Assembly (NCBI GenBank): GCA_936450465.1
Contig: OW388297.1
Coordinates: forward strand, 30,026,387-30,090,386
Direction: 5' to 3'
Origin: Gibbula magus
Taxonomy: Eukaryota > Mollusca > Gastropoda > Trochida > Trochidae
DNA length: 64,000 nucleotides
Shown here: positions 26,110 through 38,682 of the stretch, one piece after another
How positions within the stretch are numbered: position 1 is the stretch's first letter
Layout of the letters: each line of letters begins with the position of its first letter
Notes under the pieces: generated by a model
Told to the model about the DNA's origin: nothing
Databases searched by the model: none
What the model saw: only the letters and a program-made list of their open reading frames with translations
Program-made: the position numbers and the translations under genes

Positions 26110-29100
26110 AGATAATACTATTTTCATCTTCTTCTCCAGAAAAAAGGACCTAGAAGGCTGTCATGTTGTGTAAAGAGTCTTTAGCCAATGGAGATTCTAA
26201 ATTGTAGATTTGGTGTCCCTGTGGCTCCAAATAAGGGCCTCACAGGCAATTACCTAAAATCCTGTTTTTATTTGTTTCTCCGGAACAAAAAGACCTAGAA
26301 GGCTGTAATATTGTGTGCAAACTCTTTAGCCAATGGGGATTCTACCTTGTCAATTTGGTGACCCTGTGACTCCAAATATGGGCCACAGCCTAAAAAAAAC
26401 TCTTTGAAATTGGATTTTGGACTGATATTTTATGTCGACTTCAATCAGTCTTCAATTTTTCCCTAATAAAATATCTGAGGGAGAGTCATCTCATCTTTTA
26501 GATATGTGAGTCCTAACTTGGGTTTGAGAAATGCGTAACTGAGAAAAAAAAGTAACTTTGCAGTTAACCTTATTCAGTAGGAATGTGAAATATATGTCGA
26601 CTTAAGATTACAATCTGCATTGTGGACATGTTTCTCAAATTGATGTAATCAATGTGAAATGAGAACTATTGAATAGCCTATGAACTGAATATTGTGACAA
26701 GCCACAAAGGAATTAATTGAAGAGGAGTTAAGAATTCTTTTATTTTACATGAGATATGTGAACTGCATATGACTGGTATTGAAATGATAAGATAAGACTA
26801 TTTTCATCTTCTTCTCCAGAAAAAAGGACCTAGAAGGCTGTCATGTTGTGTAAAGAGTCTTTAGCCAATGGAGATTCTAAATTGTAGATTTGGTGTCCCT
26901 GTGGCTCCAAATAAGGGCCTCACAGGCAATTACCTAAAATCCTGTTTTTATTTGTTTCTCCGGAACAAAAAGACCTAGAAGGCTGTAATATTGTTTGCAA
27001 ACTCTTTAGCCAATGGGGATTCTACCTTGTCAATTTGGTGACCCTGTGACTCCAAATATGGGCCACAGCCTAAAAAAAAACCTTTGAAATTGAATTTTGG
27101 ACTGATATTTTATGTCGACTTCAATCAGTCTTCAATTTTTCCCTAATAAAATATCTGAGGGAGATTCATCTCATCTTTTAGATATGTGAGTCCTAACTTG
27201 GGTTTGAGAAATGCGTAATTGAGAAAAAAAAGTAACTTTGCAGTTAATCTAATTCAGTAGGATTGTGAAATATATGTCGACTTAAGATTACAATCTGCAT
27301 TGTGGACATGTTTCTCAAATTGATGTAATCAATGTGAAATGAGAACTATTGAATAGCCTATGAACTGAATATTGTGACAAGCCACAAAGGAATTAATTGA
27401 AGAGGAGTTAAGAATTCTTTTATTTTACATGAGATATGTGAACTGCATATGACTGGTATTGAAATGATAAGATAAGACTATTTTCATCTTCTTCTCCAGA
27501 AAAAAGGACCTAGAAGGCTGTCATGTTGTGTAAAGAGTCTTTAGCCAATGGAGATTCTAAATTGTAGATTTGGTGTCCCTGTGGCTCCAAAAAAGGGCCT
27601 CAAAGGCAATTACCTAAAATCCTGTTATTATTTGTTTCTCCGGAACAAAAAGACCTAGAAGGCTGTAATATTGTGTGCAAACTCTTTAGCCAATGGGGAT
27701 TCTACCTTGTCAATTTGGTGACCCTGTGACTCCAAATATGGGCCACAGCCGAAAAAAACCCTTTGAAATTGAATTTTGGACTGATATTCTATGTCGACTT
27801 CAATCAGTCTTCAATTTTTCCCTAATAAAATATCTGAGGGAGAGTCATCTCATCTTTTAGATATGTGAGTCCTAACTTGCGTTTGAGAAATGCGTAATTG
27901 AGAAAAAAAGTAACTTTGCAGTTAATCTTATTCAGTAGGAATGTGAAATATATGTCGACTTAATATTACAATCTGCATTGTGGACATGTTTCTCAAATTG
28001 ATGTAATCAATGTGAAATGAGAACTATTTTATAGCCTATGAACTGAATATTGTGACAAGCCACAAAGGAATTAATTGAAGAGGAGTTAAGCATTCTTTTA
28101 TTTTACATGAGATATGTGAACTGCATATGACTGGTATTGAAATGATAAGATAATACTATTTTCATCTTCTTCTCCAGAAAAAAGGACCTAGAAGGCTGTC
28201 ATGTTGTGTAAAGAGTCTTTAGCCAATGGAGATTCTAAATTGTAGATTTGGTGTCCCTGTGGCTCCAAATAAGGGCCTCACAGGCAATTACCTAAAATCC
28301 TGTTTTTATTTGTTTCTCCGGAACAAAAAGACCTAGAAGGCTGTAATATTGTGTGCAAACTCTTTAGCCAATGGGGATTCTACCTTGTCAATTTGGTGAC
28401 CCTGTGACTCCAAATATGGGCCACAGCCGAAAAAAACCCTTTGAAATTGAATTTTGGACTGATATTTTATGTCGACTTCAATCAGTCTTCAATTTTTCCC
28501 TAATAAAATATCTGAGGGAGAGTCATCTCATCTTTTAGATATGTGAGTCCTAACTTGGGTTTGAGAAATGCGTAATTGAAAAAAACAAGTAACTTTGCAG
28601 TTAATCTTATTCAGTAGGAATGTGAAATATATGTCGACTTAATATTACAATCTGCATTGTGGACATGTTTCTCAAATTGATGTAATCAATGTGAAATGAG
28701 AACTATTGAATAGACTATGAACTGAATATTGTGACAAGCCACAAAGGAATAAATTGAAGAGGAGTTAAGAATTCTTTTATTTTACATGAGATATGTGAAC
28801 TGCATGTGACTGGTATTGAAATGATAAGATAAGACTATTTCTATCTTCTTCTCCAGAACAAAAAGACCTAGAAGGCTGTCATGTAATATTGGGTGCAAAC
28901 TCTTTAGCCAATGGGGATTCTACCTTGTAAATTTGGTGACCTTGTGACCCCAAATATAGGCCACAGCCTAAAAAAAAACCTTTGAAATTGAATTTTGAAC
29001 TGATATTTTATGGCACTTCAATCAGTCTTCAATTTATCCCTAATAAAATACCTGAGGGAGAGTCATCTCATCTTTTAGATATGTGAGTCCTAACTTGGGT

Positions 29101-32100
29101 TTGAGAAATGCGTAACTGAGAAAAAAAAGTAACTTTGCAGTTAATCTTATTCAGTAGGAATGTGAAATATATGTCGACTTAAGATTACAATCTGCATTGT
29201 GGACATGTTTCTCAAATTGATGTAATCAATGTGAAATGAGAACTATTTTATAGCCTATGAACTGAATATTGTGACAAGCCACAAAGGAATAAATTGAAGA
29301 GGAGTTAAGAATTCTTTTATTTTACATGAGATATGTGAACTGCATATGACTGGTATTGAAATGATAAGATAAGACTATTTTCATCTTCTTCTCCAGAAAA
29401 AAGGACCTAGAAGGCTGTCATGTTGTGTAAAGAGTCTTTAGCCAATGGGGATTCTAAATTGTAGATTTGGTGTCCCTGTGGCTCCAAATAAGGGCCTCAC
29501 AGGCAATTACCTAAAATCCTGTTTTTATTTGTTTCTCCGGAACAAAAAGACCTAGAAGGCTGTAATATTGTGTGCAAACTCTTTAGCCAATGGGGATTCT
29601 ACCTTGTCAATTTGGTGACCCTGTGACTCCAAATATGGGCCACAGCCGAAAAAAAACCCTTTGAAATTGAATTTTGGACTGATATTTTATGTCGACTTCA
29701 ATCAGTCTTCAATTTTTCCCTAATAAAATATCTGAGGGAGAGTCATCTCATCTTTTAGATATGTGAGTCCTAACTTGGGTTTGAGAAATGCGTAATTGAG
29801 AAAAAAAAGTAACTTTGCAGTTAATCTTATTCAGTAGGAATGTGAAATATATGTCGACTTAATATTACAATCTGCATTGTGGACATGTTTCTCAAATTGA
29901 TGTAATCAATGTGAAATGAGAACTATTGAATAGACTATGAACTGAATATTGTGACAAGCCACAAAGGAATTAATTGAAGAGGAGTTAAGAATTCTTTTAT
30001 TTTACATGAGATATGTGAACTGCATGTGACTGGTATTGAAATGATAAGATAAGACTATTTCTATCTTCTTCTCCAGAACAAAAAGACCTAGAAGGCTGTC
30101 ATGTAATATTGGGTGCAAACTCTTTAGCCAATGGGGATTCTACCTTGTAAATTTGGTGACCTTGTGACCCCAAATATAGGCCACAGCCTAAAAAAAACTC
30201 TTTGAAATTGAATTTTGAACTGATATTTTATGGCACTTCAATCAGTCTTCAATTTATCCCTAATAAAATACCTGAGGGAGAGTCATCTCATCTTTTAGAT
30301 ATGTGAGTCCTAACTTGGGTTTGAGAAATGCGTAACTGAGAAAAAAAAGTAACTTTGCAGTTAATCTTATTCAGTAGGAATGTGAAATATATGTCGACTT
30401 AAGATTACAATCTGCATTGTGGACATGTTTCTCAAATTGATGTAATCAATGTGAAATGAGAACTATTTTATAGCCTATGAACTGAATATTGTGACAAGCC
30501 ACAAAGGAATTAATTGAAGAGGAGTTAAGCATTCTTTTATTTTACATGAGATATGTGAACTGCATATGACTGGTATTGAAATGATAAGATAATACTATTT
30601 TCATCTTCTTCTCCAGAAAAAAGGACCTAGAAGGCTGTCATGTTGTGTAAAGAGTCTTTAGCCAATGGAGATTCTAAATTGTAGATTTGGTGTCCCTGTG
30701 GCTCCAAATAAGGGCCTCACAGGCAATTACCTAAAATCCTGTTTTTATTTGTTTCTCCGGAACAAAAAGACCTAGAAGGCTGTAATATTGTGTGCAAACT
30801 CTTTAGCCAATGGGGATTCTACCTTGTCAATTTGGTGACCCTGTGACTCCAAATATGGGCCACAGCCTAAAAAAAACTCTTTGAAATTGGATTTTGGACT
30901 GATATTTTAGGTCGACTTCAATCAGTCTTCAATTTTTCCCTAATAAAATATCTGAGGGAGAGTCATCTCATCTTTTAGATATGTGAGTCCTAACTTGGGT
31001 TTGAGAAATGCGTAACTGAGAAAAAAAAGTAACTTTGCAGTTAATCTTATTCAGTAGGAATGTGAAATATATGTCGACTTAAGATTACAATCTGCATTGT
31101 GGACATGTTTCTCAAATTGATGTAATCAATGTGAAATGAGAACTATTTTATAGCCTATGAACTGAATATTGTGACAAGCCACAAAGGAATTAATTGAAGA
31201 GGAGTTAAGAATTCTTTTATTTTACATGAGATATGTGAACTGCATATGACTGGTATTGAAATGATAAGATAAGACTATTTTCATCTTCTTCTCCAGAAAA
31301 AAGGACCTAGAAGGCTGTCATGTTGTGTAAAGAGTCTTTAGCCAATGGAGATTCTAAATTGTAGATTTGGTGTCCCTGTGGCTCCAAATAAGGGCCTCAC
31401 AGGCAATTACCTAAAATCCTGTTTTTATTTGTTTCTCCGGAACAAAAAGACCTAGAAGGCTGTAATATTGTGTGCAAACTCTTTAGCCAATGGGGATTCT
31501 ACCTTGTCAATTTGGTGACCCTGTGACTCCAAATATGGGCCACAGCCTAAAAAAAAACCTTTGAAATTGAATTTTGGACTGATATTTTATGTCGACTTCA
31601 ATCAGTCTTCAATTTTTCCCTAATAAAATATCTGAGGGAGATTCATCTCATCTTTTAGATATGTGAGTCCTAACTTGGGTTTGAGAAATGCGTAATTGAG
31701 AAAAAAAAGTAACTTTGCAGTTAATCTAATTCAGTAGGATTGTGAAATATATGTCGACTTAAGATTACAATCTGCATTGTGGACATGTTTCTCAAATTGA
31801 TGTAATCAATGTGAAATGAGAACTATTGAATAGCCTATGAACTGAATATTGTGACAAGCCACAAAGGAATTAATTGAAGAGGAGTTAAGAATTCTTTTAT
31901 TTTACATGAGATATGTGAACTGCATATGACTGGTATTGAAATGATAAGATAAGACTATTTTCATCTTCTTCTCCAGAAAAAAGGACCTAGAAGGCTGTCA
32001 TGTTGTGTAAAGAGTCTTTAGCCAATGGAGATTCTAAATTGTAGATTTGGTGTCCCTGTGGCTCCAAAAAAGGGCCTCAAAGGCAATTACCTAAAATCCT

Positions 32101-35065
32101 GTTATTATTTGTTTCTCCGGAACAAAAAGACCTAGAAGGCTGTAATATTGTGTGCAAACTCTTTAGCCAATGGGGATTCTACCTTGTCAATTTGGTGACC
32201 CTGTGACTCCAAATATGGGCCACAGCCGAAAAAAACCCTTTGAAATTGAATTTTGGACTGATATTTTATGTCGACTTCAATCAGTCTTCAATTTTTCCCT
32301 AATAAAATATCTGAGGGAGAGTCATCTCATCTTTTAGATATGTGAGTCCTAACTTGCGTTTGAGAAATGCGTAATTGAGAAAAAAAAGTAACTTTGCAGT
32401 TAATCTTATTCAGTAGGAATGTGAAATATATGTCGACTTAATATTACAATCTGCATTGTGGACATGTTTCTCAAATTGATGTAATCAATGTGAAATGAGA
32501 ACTATTTTATAGCCTATGAACTGAATATTGTGACAAGCCACAAAGGAATTAATTGAAGAGGAGTTAAGCATTCTTTTATTTTACATGAGATATGTGAACT
32601 GCATATGACTGGTATTGAAATGATAAGATAAGACTATTTTCATCTTCTTCTCCAGAAAAAAGGACCTAGAAGGCTGTCATGTTGTGTAAAGAGTCTTTAG
32701 CCAATGGAGATTCTAAATTGTAGATTTGGTGTCCCTGTGGCTCCAAAAAAGGGCCTCACAGGCAATTACCTAAAATCCTGTTATTATTTGTTTCTCCGGA
32801 ACAAAAAGACCTAGAAGGCTGTAATATTGTGTGCAAACTCTTTAGCCAATGGGGATTCTACCTTGTCAATTTGGTGACCCTGTGACTCCAAATATGGGCC
32901 ACAGCCGAAAAAAACCCTTTGAAATTGAATTTTGGACTGATATTTTATGTCGACTTCAATCAGTCTTCAATTTTTCCCTAATAAAATATCTGAGGGAGAG
33001 TCATCTCATCTTTTAGATATGTGAGTCCTAACTTGGGTTTGAGAAATGCGTAATTGAGAAAAACAAGTAACTTTGCAGTTAATCTTATTCAGTAGGAATG
33101 TGAAATATATGTCGACTTAATATTACAATCTGCATTGTGGACATGTTTCTCAAATTGATGTAATCAATGTGAAATGAGAACTATTGAATAGACTATGAAC
33201 TGAATATTGTGACAAGCCACAAAGGAATAAATTGAAGAGGAGTTAAGAATTCTTTTATTTTACATGAGATATGTGAACTGCATGTGACTGGTATTGAAAT
33301 GATAAGATAAGACTATTTCTATCTTCTTCTCCAGAACAAAAATACCTAGAAGGCTGTCATGTAATATTGGGTGCAAACTCTTTAGCCAATGGGGATTCTA
33401 CCTTGTAAATTTGGTGACCTTGTGACCCCAAATATAGGCCACAGCCTAAAAAAAAACCTTTGAAATTGAATTTTGAACTGATATTTTATGGCACTTCAAT
33501 CAGTCTTCAATTTATCCCTAATAAAATACCTGAGGGAGAGTCATCTCATCTTTTAGATATGTGAGTCCTAACTTGGGTTTGAGAAATGCGTAACTGAGAA
33601 AAAAAAGTAACTTTGCAGTTAATCTTATTCAGTAGGAATGTGAAATATATGTCGACTTAAGATTACAATCTGCATTGTGGACATGTTTCTCAAATTGATG
33701 TAATCAATGTGAAATGAGAACTATTTTATAGCCTATGAACTGAATATTGTGACAAGCCACAAAGGAATTAATTGAAGAGGAGTTAAGAATTCTTTTATTT
33801 TACATGAGATATGTGAACTGCATATGACTGGTATTGAAATGATAAGATAAGACTATTTTCATCTTCTTCTCCAGAAAAAAGGACCTAGAAGGCTGTCATG
33901 TTGTGTAAAGAGTCTTTAGCCAATGGGGATTCTAAATTGTAGATTTGGTGTCCCTGTGGCTCCAAATAAGGGCCTCACAGGCAATTACCTAAAATCCTGT
34001 TTTTATTTGTTTCTCCGGAACAAAAAGACCTAGAAGGCTGTAATATTGTGTGCAAACTCTTTAGCCAATGGGGATTCTACCTTGTCAATTTGGTGACCCT
34101 GTGACTCCAAATATGGGCCACAGCCTAAAAAAAACCCTTTGAAATTGAATTTTGGACTGATATTTTATGTCGACTTCAATCAGTCTTCAATTTTTCCCTA
34201 ATAAAATATCTGAGGGAGAGTCATCTCATCTTTTAGATATGTGAGTCCTAACTTGGGTTTGAGAAATGCGTAACTGAGAAAAACAAGTAACTTTGCAGTT
34301 AATCTTATTCAGTAGGAATGTGAAATATATGTCGACTTAATATTACAATCTGCATTGTGGACATGTTTCTCAAATTGATGTAATCAATGTGAAATGAGAA
34401 CTATTGAATAGACTATGAACTGAATATTGTGACAAGCCACAAAGGAATAAATTGAAGAGGAGTTAAGAATTCTTTTATTTTACATGAGATATGTGAACTG
34501 CATGTGACTGGTATTGAAATGATAAGATAAGACTATTTCTATCTTCTTCTCCAGAACAAAAAGACCTAGAAGGCTGTCATGTAATATTGGGTGCAAACTC
34601 TTTAGCCAATGGGGATTCTACCTTGTAAATTTGGTGACCTTGTGACCCCAAATATAGGCCACAGCCTAAAAAAAAACCTTTGAAATTGAATTTTGAACTG
34701 ATATTTTATGGCACTTCAATCAGTCTTCAATGTATCCCTAATAAAATACCTGAGGGAGAGTCATCTCATCTTTTAGATATGTGAGTCCTAACTTGGGTTT
34801 GAGAAATGCGTAACTGAGAAAAAAAAGTAACTTTGCAGTTAATCTTATTCAGTAGGAATGTGAAATATATGTCGACTTAAGATTACAATCTGCATTGTGG
34901 ACATGTTTCTCAAATTGATGTAATCAATGTGAAATGAGAACTATTTTATAGCCTATGAACTGAATATTGTGACAAGCCACAAAGGAATTAATTGAAGAGG
35001 AGTTAAGAATTCTTTTATTTTACATGAGATATGTGAACTGCATATGACTGGTATTGAAATGATAA
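26110..35065 (+). repeat. Higher-order block AAAABAB, two copies of about 4478 bp
   Basis: Unit order from 26435 is A A A A B A B, repeated from 30911. Private variants recur at about 4478 bp: GATAATACTATTTTC (26110 and 30588), ATCTAATTCAGTAGGATTG (27247 and 31725), CCTCAAAGGCAATTACC (27599 and 32075), ACTTGCGTTTGAG (27876 and 32354) and AAAAACAAGTAAC (28580 and 33060). The sum of five A and two B units is 4480. A third, partial copy (A B) ends the array. Confidence 0.9.
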
Positions 35066-36263
35066 GATAAGACTATTTTCATCTTCTTCTCCAGAAAAAA
35101 GGACCTAGAAGGCTGTCATGTTGTGTAAAGAGTCTTTAGCCAATGGGGATTCTAAATTGTAGATTTGGTGTCCCTGTGGCTCCAAATAAGGGCCTCACAG
35201 GCAATTACCTAAAATCCTGTTTTTATTTGTTTCTCCGGAACAAAAAGACCTAGAAGGCTGTAATATTGTGTGCAAACTCTTTAGCCAATGGGGATTCTAC
35301 CTTGTCAATTTGGTGACCCTGTGACTCCAAATATGGGCCACAGCCTAAAAAAAACCCTTTGAAATTGAATTTTGGACTGATATTTTATGTCGACTTCAAT
35401 CAGTCTTCAATTTTTCCCTAATAAAATATCTGAGGGAGAGTCATCTCATCTTTTAGATATGTGAGTCCTAACTTGGGTTTGAGAAATGCGTAACTGAGAA
35501 AAAAAAGTAACTTTGCAGTTAATCTTATTCAGTAGGAATGTGAAATATATGTCGACTTAATATTACAATCTGCATTGTGGACATGTTTCTCAAATTGATG
35601 TAATCAATGTGAAATGAGAACTATTGAATAGACTATGAACTGAATATTGTGACAAGCCACAAAGGAATAAATTGAAGAGGAGTTAAGAATTCTTTTATTT
35701 TACATGAGATATGTGAACTGCATGTGACTGGTATTGAAATGATAAGATAAGACTATTTCTATCTTCTTCTCCAGAACAAAAAGACCTAGAAGGCTGTCAT
35801 GTAATATTGGGTGCAAACTCTTTAGCCAATGGGGATTCTACCTTGTAAATTTGGTGACCTTGTGACCCCAAATATAGGCCACAGCCTAAAAAAAACCCTT
35901 TGAAATTGAATTTTGAACTGATATTTTATGGCACTTCAATCAGTCTTCAATTTATCCCTAATAAAATACCTGAGGAAGAGTCATCTCATCTTTTAGATAT
36001 GTGAGTCCTAACTTGGGTTTGAGAAATGCAGAATTGAGAAAAAAAGTAACTTTGGAGTTAATCTTATTCAGTAGGAATGTGAAATATATTTTGAAGATCA
36101 AGTCTCCATTATGGACATGTTTGTCAAATTGATGTAATCAATGTGAATTAAGAACTGTTAAATAGCCTATGAACTGAAGATTGTGGATATTATAAAAAAA
36201 AAGGCCCTCACAGGTTAAAATAAAAATCTATTTTTATCTTCTTCCCCAGAACAAACTAGAAGG

Positions 36264-37207
36264 AATATTGCAAGGCAGAGGCTATTACATAATTTGGCTG
36301 TAAAAGCACAGCTGCCTCGTAACCAGAGCCAAGGGGTCAGCATATTGCATAATCTCCTGTGTGTTGACCTTGCTGAGTGCTTTCTCTCAATTTCAAGACT
36401 AAGATTTCTCAGGGCTAAGGATTGTGCATTATATTGAGACAATATTATTTCTGTCTTCATCATCAATCAATATAAACCCTGATGAGCTACAGAGCCCATG
36501 GCTCTATTTTTATTTGTACATCCACTTTTGTTTAAATTTCTATCTTTTAAATCCATGTGATGATAATTCGTAGAATAGCATTTTTCAACATACCACGTAA
36601 GCAAATCGCAAATACTTTTGACAAAATGTGAGATAGAACCTGCAACCCAGTGGTTTCTGGTCAAGTGATCTAACCATTACACCATGACAACCAGATGAGT
36701 TAAGAAAGGCTTTTTTTTATTACCAAATGTCGTGTTCTTTGATTTGCATGGATGAAAACTGTCATAAGTTTATGTACAAGTTATCTATTTTAATCGTCAC
36801 TGAAGAGCAAAATGTTTAAAATAAAATGAAAGTGTGTGTCATCCAGACATAATGACAAAGACCATTTCAACCTTTCGTTTTTTTCCATGCTAATGTTTTC
36901 CCATAATCACAGTCCAGACGTTTGGGTAGTTGGGGTAGTTATCGACCCACGTTAGTGGGGTTAGTTTTCCTTTTTTCTTCTCTATCCAGTCTCAGATTGT
37001 ATTACATTGCATATCCTTTGCTTCATCCAGTGTTCCATATCTCTATAGTCGAGTTTGATTTTGGAGATTTTATTAAATAAATATTTATCGTATAAATACT
37101 ATCAATCATACTAAAATGAAGTAAAACTTGTTCAAAACAATAATTAGCATGCCTTTTGTATATCTTAAGTAATATTTGTTCATTTTCAACAATTAATATC
37201 ATTGATT
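36264..37207. other. Non-coding stretch with a tRNA-like relic
   Basis: Apart from the tRNA-like sequence at 36620-36692 nothing was recognised. Short minus-strand open frames at 36215-36664 show no family signature. Confidence 0.5.
36620..36692 (-). pseudogene. tRNA-like sequence, probably SINE head or tRNA relic
   Basis: On the minus strand the sequence from 36692 reads GGTTGTCATGGTGTAATGG then TTAG, a good pol III A box of the Gln/Glu tRNA type. About 30 bp on is a degraded B box, GGTTGCAGGTTCTATC. The arms do not pair as in a working tRNA: the acceptor 3' strand is not complementary to GGTTGTC. It is therefore a tRNA pseudogene or the head of an old SINE. Confidence 0.6.
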
Positions 37208-38179
37208 TGTCAGTGATGTTACTTTTTATGTCAGTGATGTTACCATAATTGATATGTCACTTTGTACCTTTTAGTTAAAGTGACATTTCTTTGTTGTGAT
37301 ATTTTTTACAAACTGTAAGACATATCGCTATCTTATGGCATGAAACTTAGGATGAGAAATGTATTTATGATAGACATATCACAATATAACTTATGCTTTG
37401 TCAGTGATGTTACCATTCTCTGTCAGTGATGTTTCTAATTTAATGATAACATCACTGACGGTAACATCACTGACAACTTTCAAGTAAAGGACTGAGTATG
37501 AACAATGAGTACTCCCTAAGCAGAAAGTGAAAGTAACATGAGCTAGAGGCTCATGAAGGCAAGTTACCTTTTTGACTATCATGTTCAAAGAATATGGTAC
37601 ATTTCAGATAATTTGGTAACATCACTGACTGTGACACTGAAAAGTCATACTCGTCAAGTGCAGTCACTTCATAAATGTCTGCTTGACTTTATTTTATTTT
37701 GACACCACTAATTCAACACGTGTCAGTTAGAACAGGAAGTGCTTCATATGGAGAAATCATTATTTTCACTTATTCAAGGAGAGATAACTCTTGGATCAGT
37801 TAAAATTGTACAAGGTAACATCACTGACGTAAATCTGTGTTACCATGTTCTAACTGAAATATTTTCATAATTAATAGACCTAACATGAATGCAGGGCTCT
37901 TACTTGAATAAAATAAACAACTGTTGTTAGACTTAACACATGGAATGTCTTTTTTGTCATGGGCAGTTTCATATCTATAGATGCAAATAGTTACCTGTGA
38001 CCATTGTTAGTTCAGAAACTTACAACATTTAAAAAACAAAGATTCGAAAAAACACCAAATATTGCAGATATGAAATACTTTGTAAGTCTAATCCTTGAAA
38101 ACATCTATAACACAACTGGAGAAATTCCAATTGGGGTTAAAATTTGTCACATTATGAAAATAATTCCTTGTTACCATTT
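37208..38179. repeat. Right shoulder with eight copies of the 16-mer
   Basis: TGTCAGTGATGTTACC or variants at 37208-37222, 37229-37244, 37399-37414 and 37421-37435, and the forward form GGTAACATCACTGACA or variants at 37445-37460, 37460-37475, 37615-37630 and 37814-37829. Two of the forward copies overlap by one base (37445-37475), next to reverse copies, so 37399-37475 forms an inverted pair of doublets. The rest is AT-rich, with no gene recognised. Confidence 0.85.
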
Positions 38180-38204
38180 TTGCTCCATTTTTTTAGAATG
38201 ACCC
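38180..38204 (-). repeat. Right terminal inverted repeat
   Basis: Reads TTGCTCCATTTTTTTAGAAT then GACCC, the complement of the left repeat with two mismatches, and is followed directly by ATAA. Confidence 0.75.
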
Positions 38205-38433
38205 ATAAATAGATAACACATCCACAAATTAACAAATTTATCATTAGATTGATCAACAATGTGTTATTGTAGATCAGTTTTCCACACTCGTACCACCGAT
38301 GTTCAAGTTCACTATTTGATTTTTAACGTATGCTCACTATTCATTGTCAAATTGTCAAATCACAATTGTCAGGATGCTCGAATCATTTGCTTCAATTTAA
38401 ATTACGATGTATGATATCCATTGGAGGAATAAA

Positions 38434-38436
<3 letters not shown>
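38205..38436. other. Non-coding spacer
   Basis: Nothing recognised between the inverted repeat and the (TA)n tract. Short word similarity exists between AATTTGTGGATGTG (minus strand, near 38220) and AATTTGGTGGATGTG (plus, near 5597); it may be chance. Confidence 0.4.
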
Positions 38437-38497
<61 letters not shown>

Positions 38498-38500
38498 GTA
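38437..38500. repeat. (TA)n microsatellite
   Basis: About 25 or more uninterrupted TA units followed by TATATATGTA words. It lies next to the 3' end of the Penelope-like element, and a shorter (TA)n tract (41311-41337) lies at its other end. Confidence 0.95.
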
Positions 38501-38682
38501 CAAAAAGTCAAATGTCCAGGTGTATGGCTGCTTCAAATTATCAAAAAATTAAAAACATAACGCCGAGTTTCTTTCTCCTACCGGTTTCATTTCATCTTCA
38601 GGGAGAATGATTCGTTATACAGAAGGTTATGACGTCATAGTCTATATATTATGACGACAATGTACATTCGTGAAATTATGCG

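Larger units (their letters stand above)
7306..36263 (+). repeat. Satellite array, 44 units of about 680 (A) or 540 (B) bp
   Basis: A marker, the word ATTTTAT followed by GTCGACTT (A) or GGCACTT (B), recurs 44 times from 7833 to 35930. Successive spacings are 678-681 bp for A units and 540-541 bp for B units. I count 36 A units and 8 B units; the B markers are at 12451, 13670, 16248, 29012, 30232, 33490, 34710 and 35930. A units hold two related 140-bp subrepeats (CTTCTTCTCCAGAA… CTAGAAGGCTG… TTTAGCCAATGG…), B units only one, followed by a common 400-bp part with CATCTCATCTTTTAGATATG and AAGAATTCTTTTATTTTACA. Neighbouring units differ at only a few sites, so the array is well homogenised. The final unit (after about 36030) is clearly diverged. 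No coding potential. Confidence 0.97.
5574..38204. mobile_element. Putative giant inverted-repeat element carrying a satellite array
   Basis: The outer ends are inverted repeats of 25 bp (GGGTCATTCT…AAAATGGAGCAA at 5574-5598; its complement at 38180-38204), 23 of 25 matching. Both ends touch ATAA on the outside (5570-5573 and 38205-38208), which would be a 4-bp target duplication. Within about 1.1 kb of each end lie clusters of a shared 16-mer. The interior is the satellite array. There is no transposase frame, and no open frame of 60 codons or more from about 7445 to 36214. What I see is the symmetry; that it is one transposable unit is inference. Alternatives are an old transposon whose interior was replaced by satellite, or an inverted duplication of a short shoulder element. 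The superfamily is not assigned. Confidence 0.5.

Noticed and set aside
7306..36263. CRISPR array or rDNA-type repeat
   Set aside because: Units are 540-680 bp, almost identical over their whole length with no unique spacers, and hold no rRNA-like sequence.
38520..38640. Hammerhead-ribozyme-like words on the minus strand (CCTGAAGATGAAATGAAACCGG) near the Penelope-like element's 3' end
   Set aside because: CTGAAGA and GAAA core words are present, as expected for ribozymes known in Penelope-like elements. However, the six bases between them cannot form stem II, and I could not place stems I and III. At best it is a relic.
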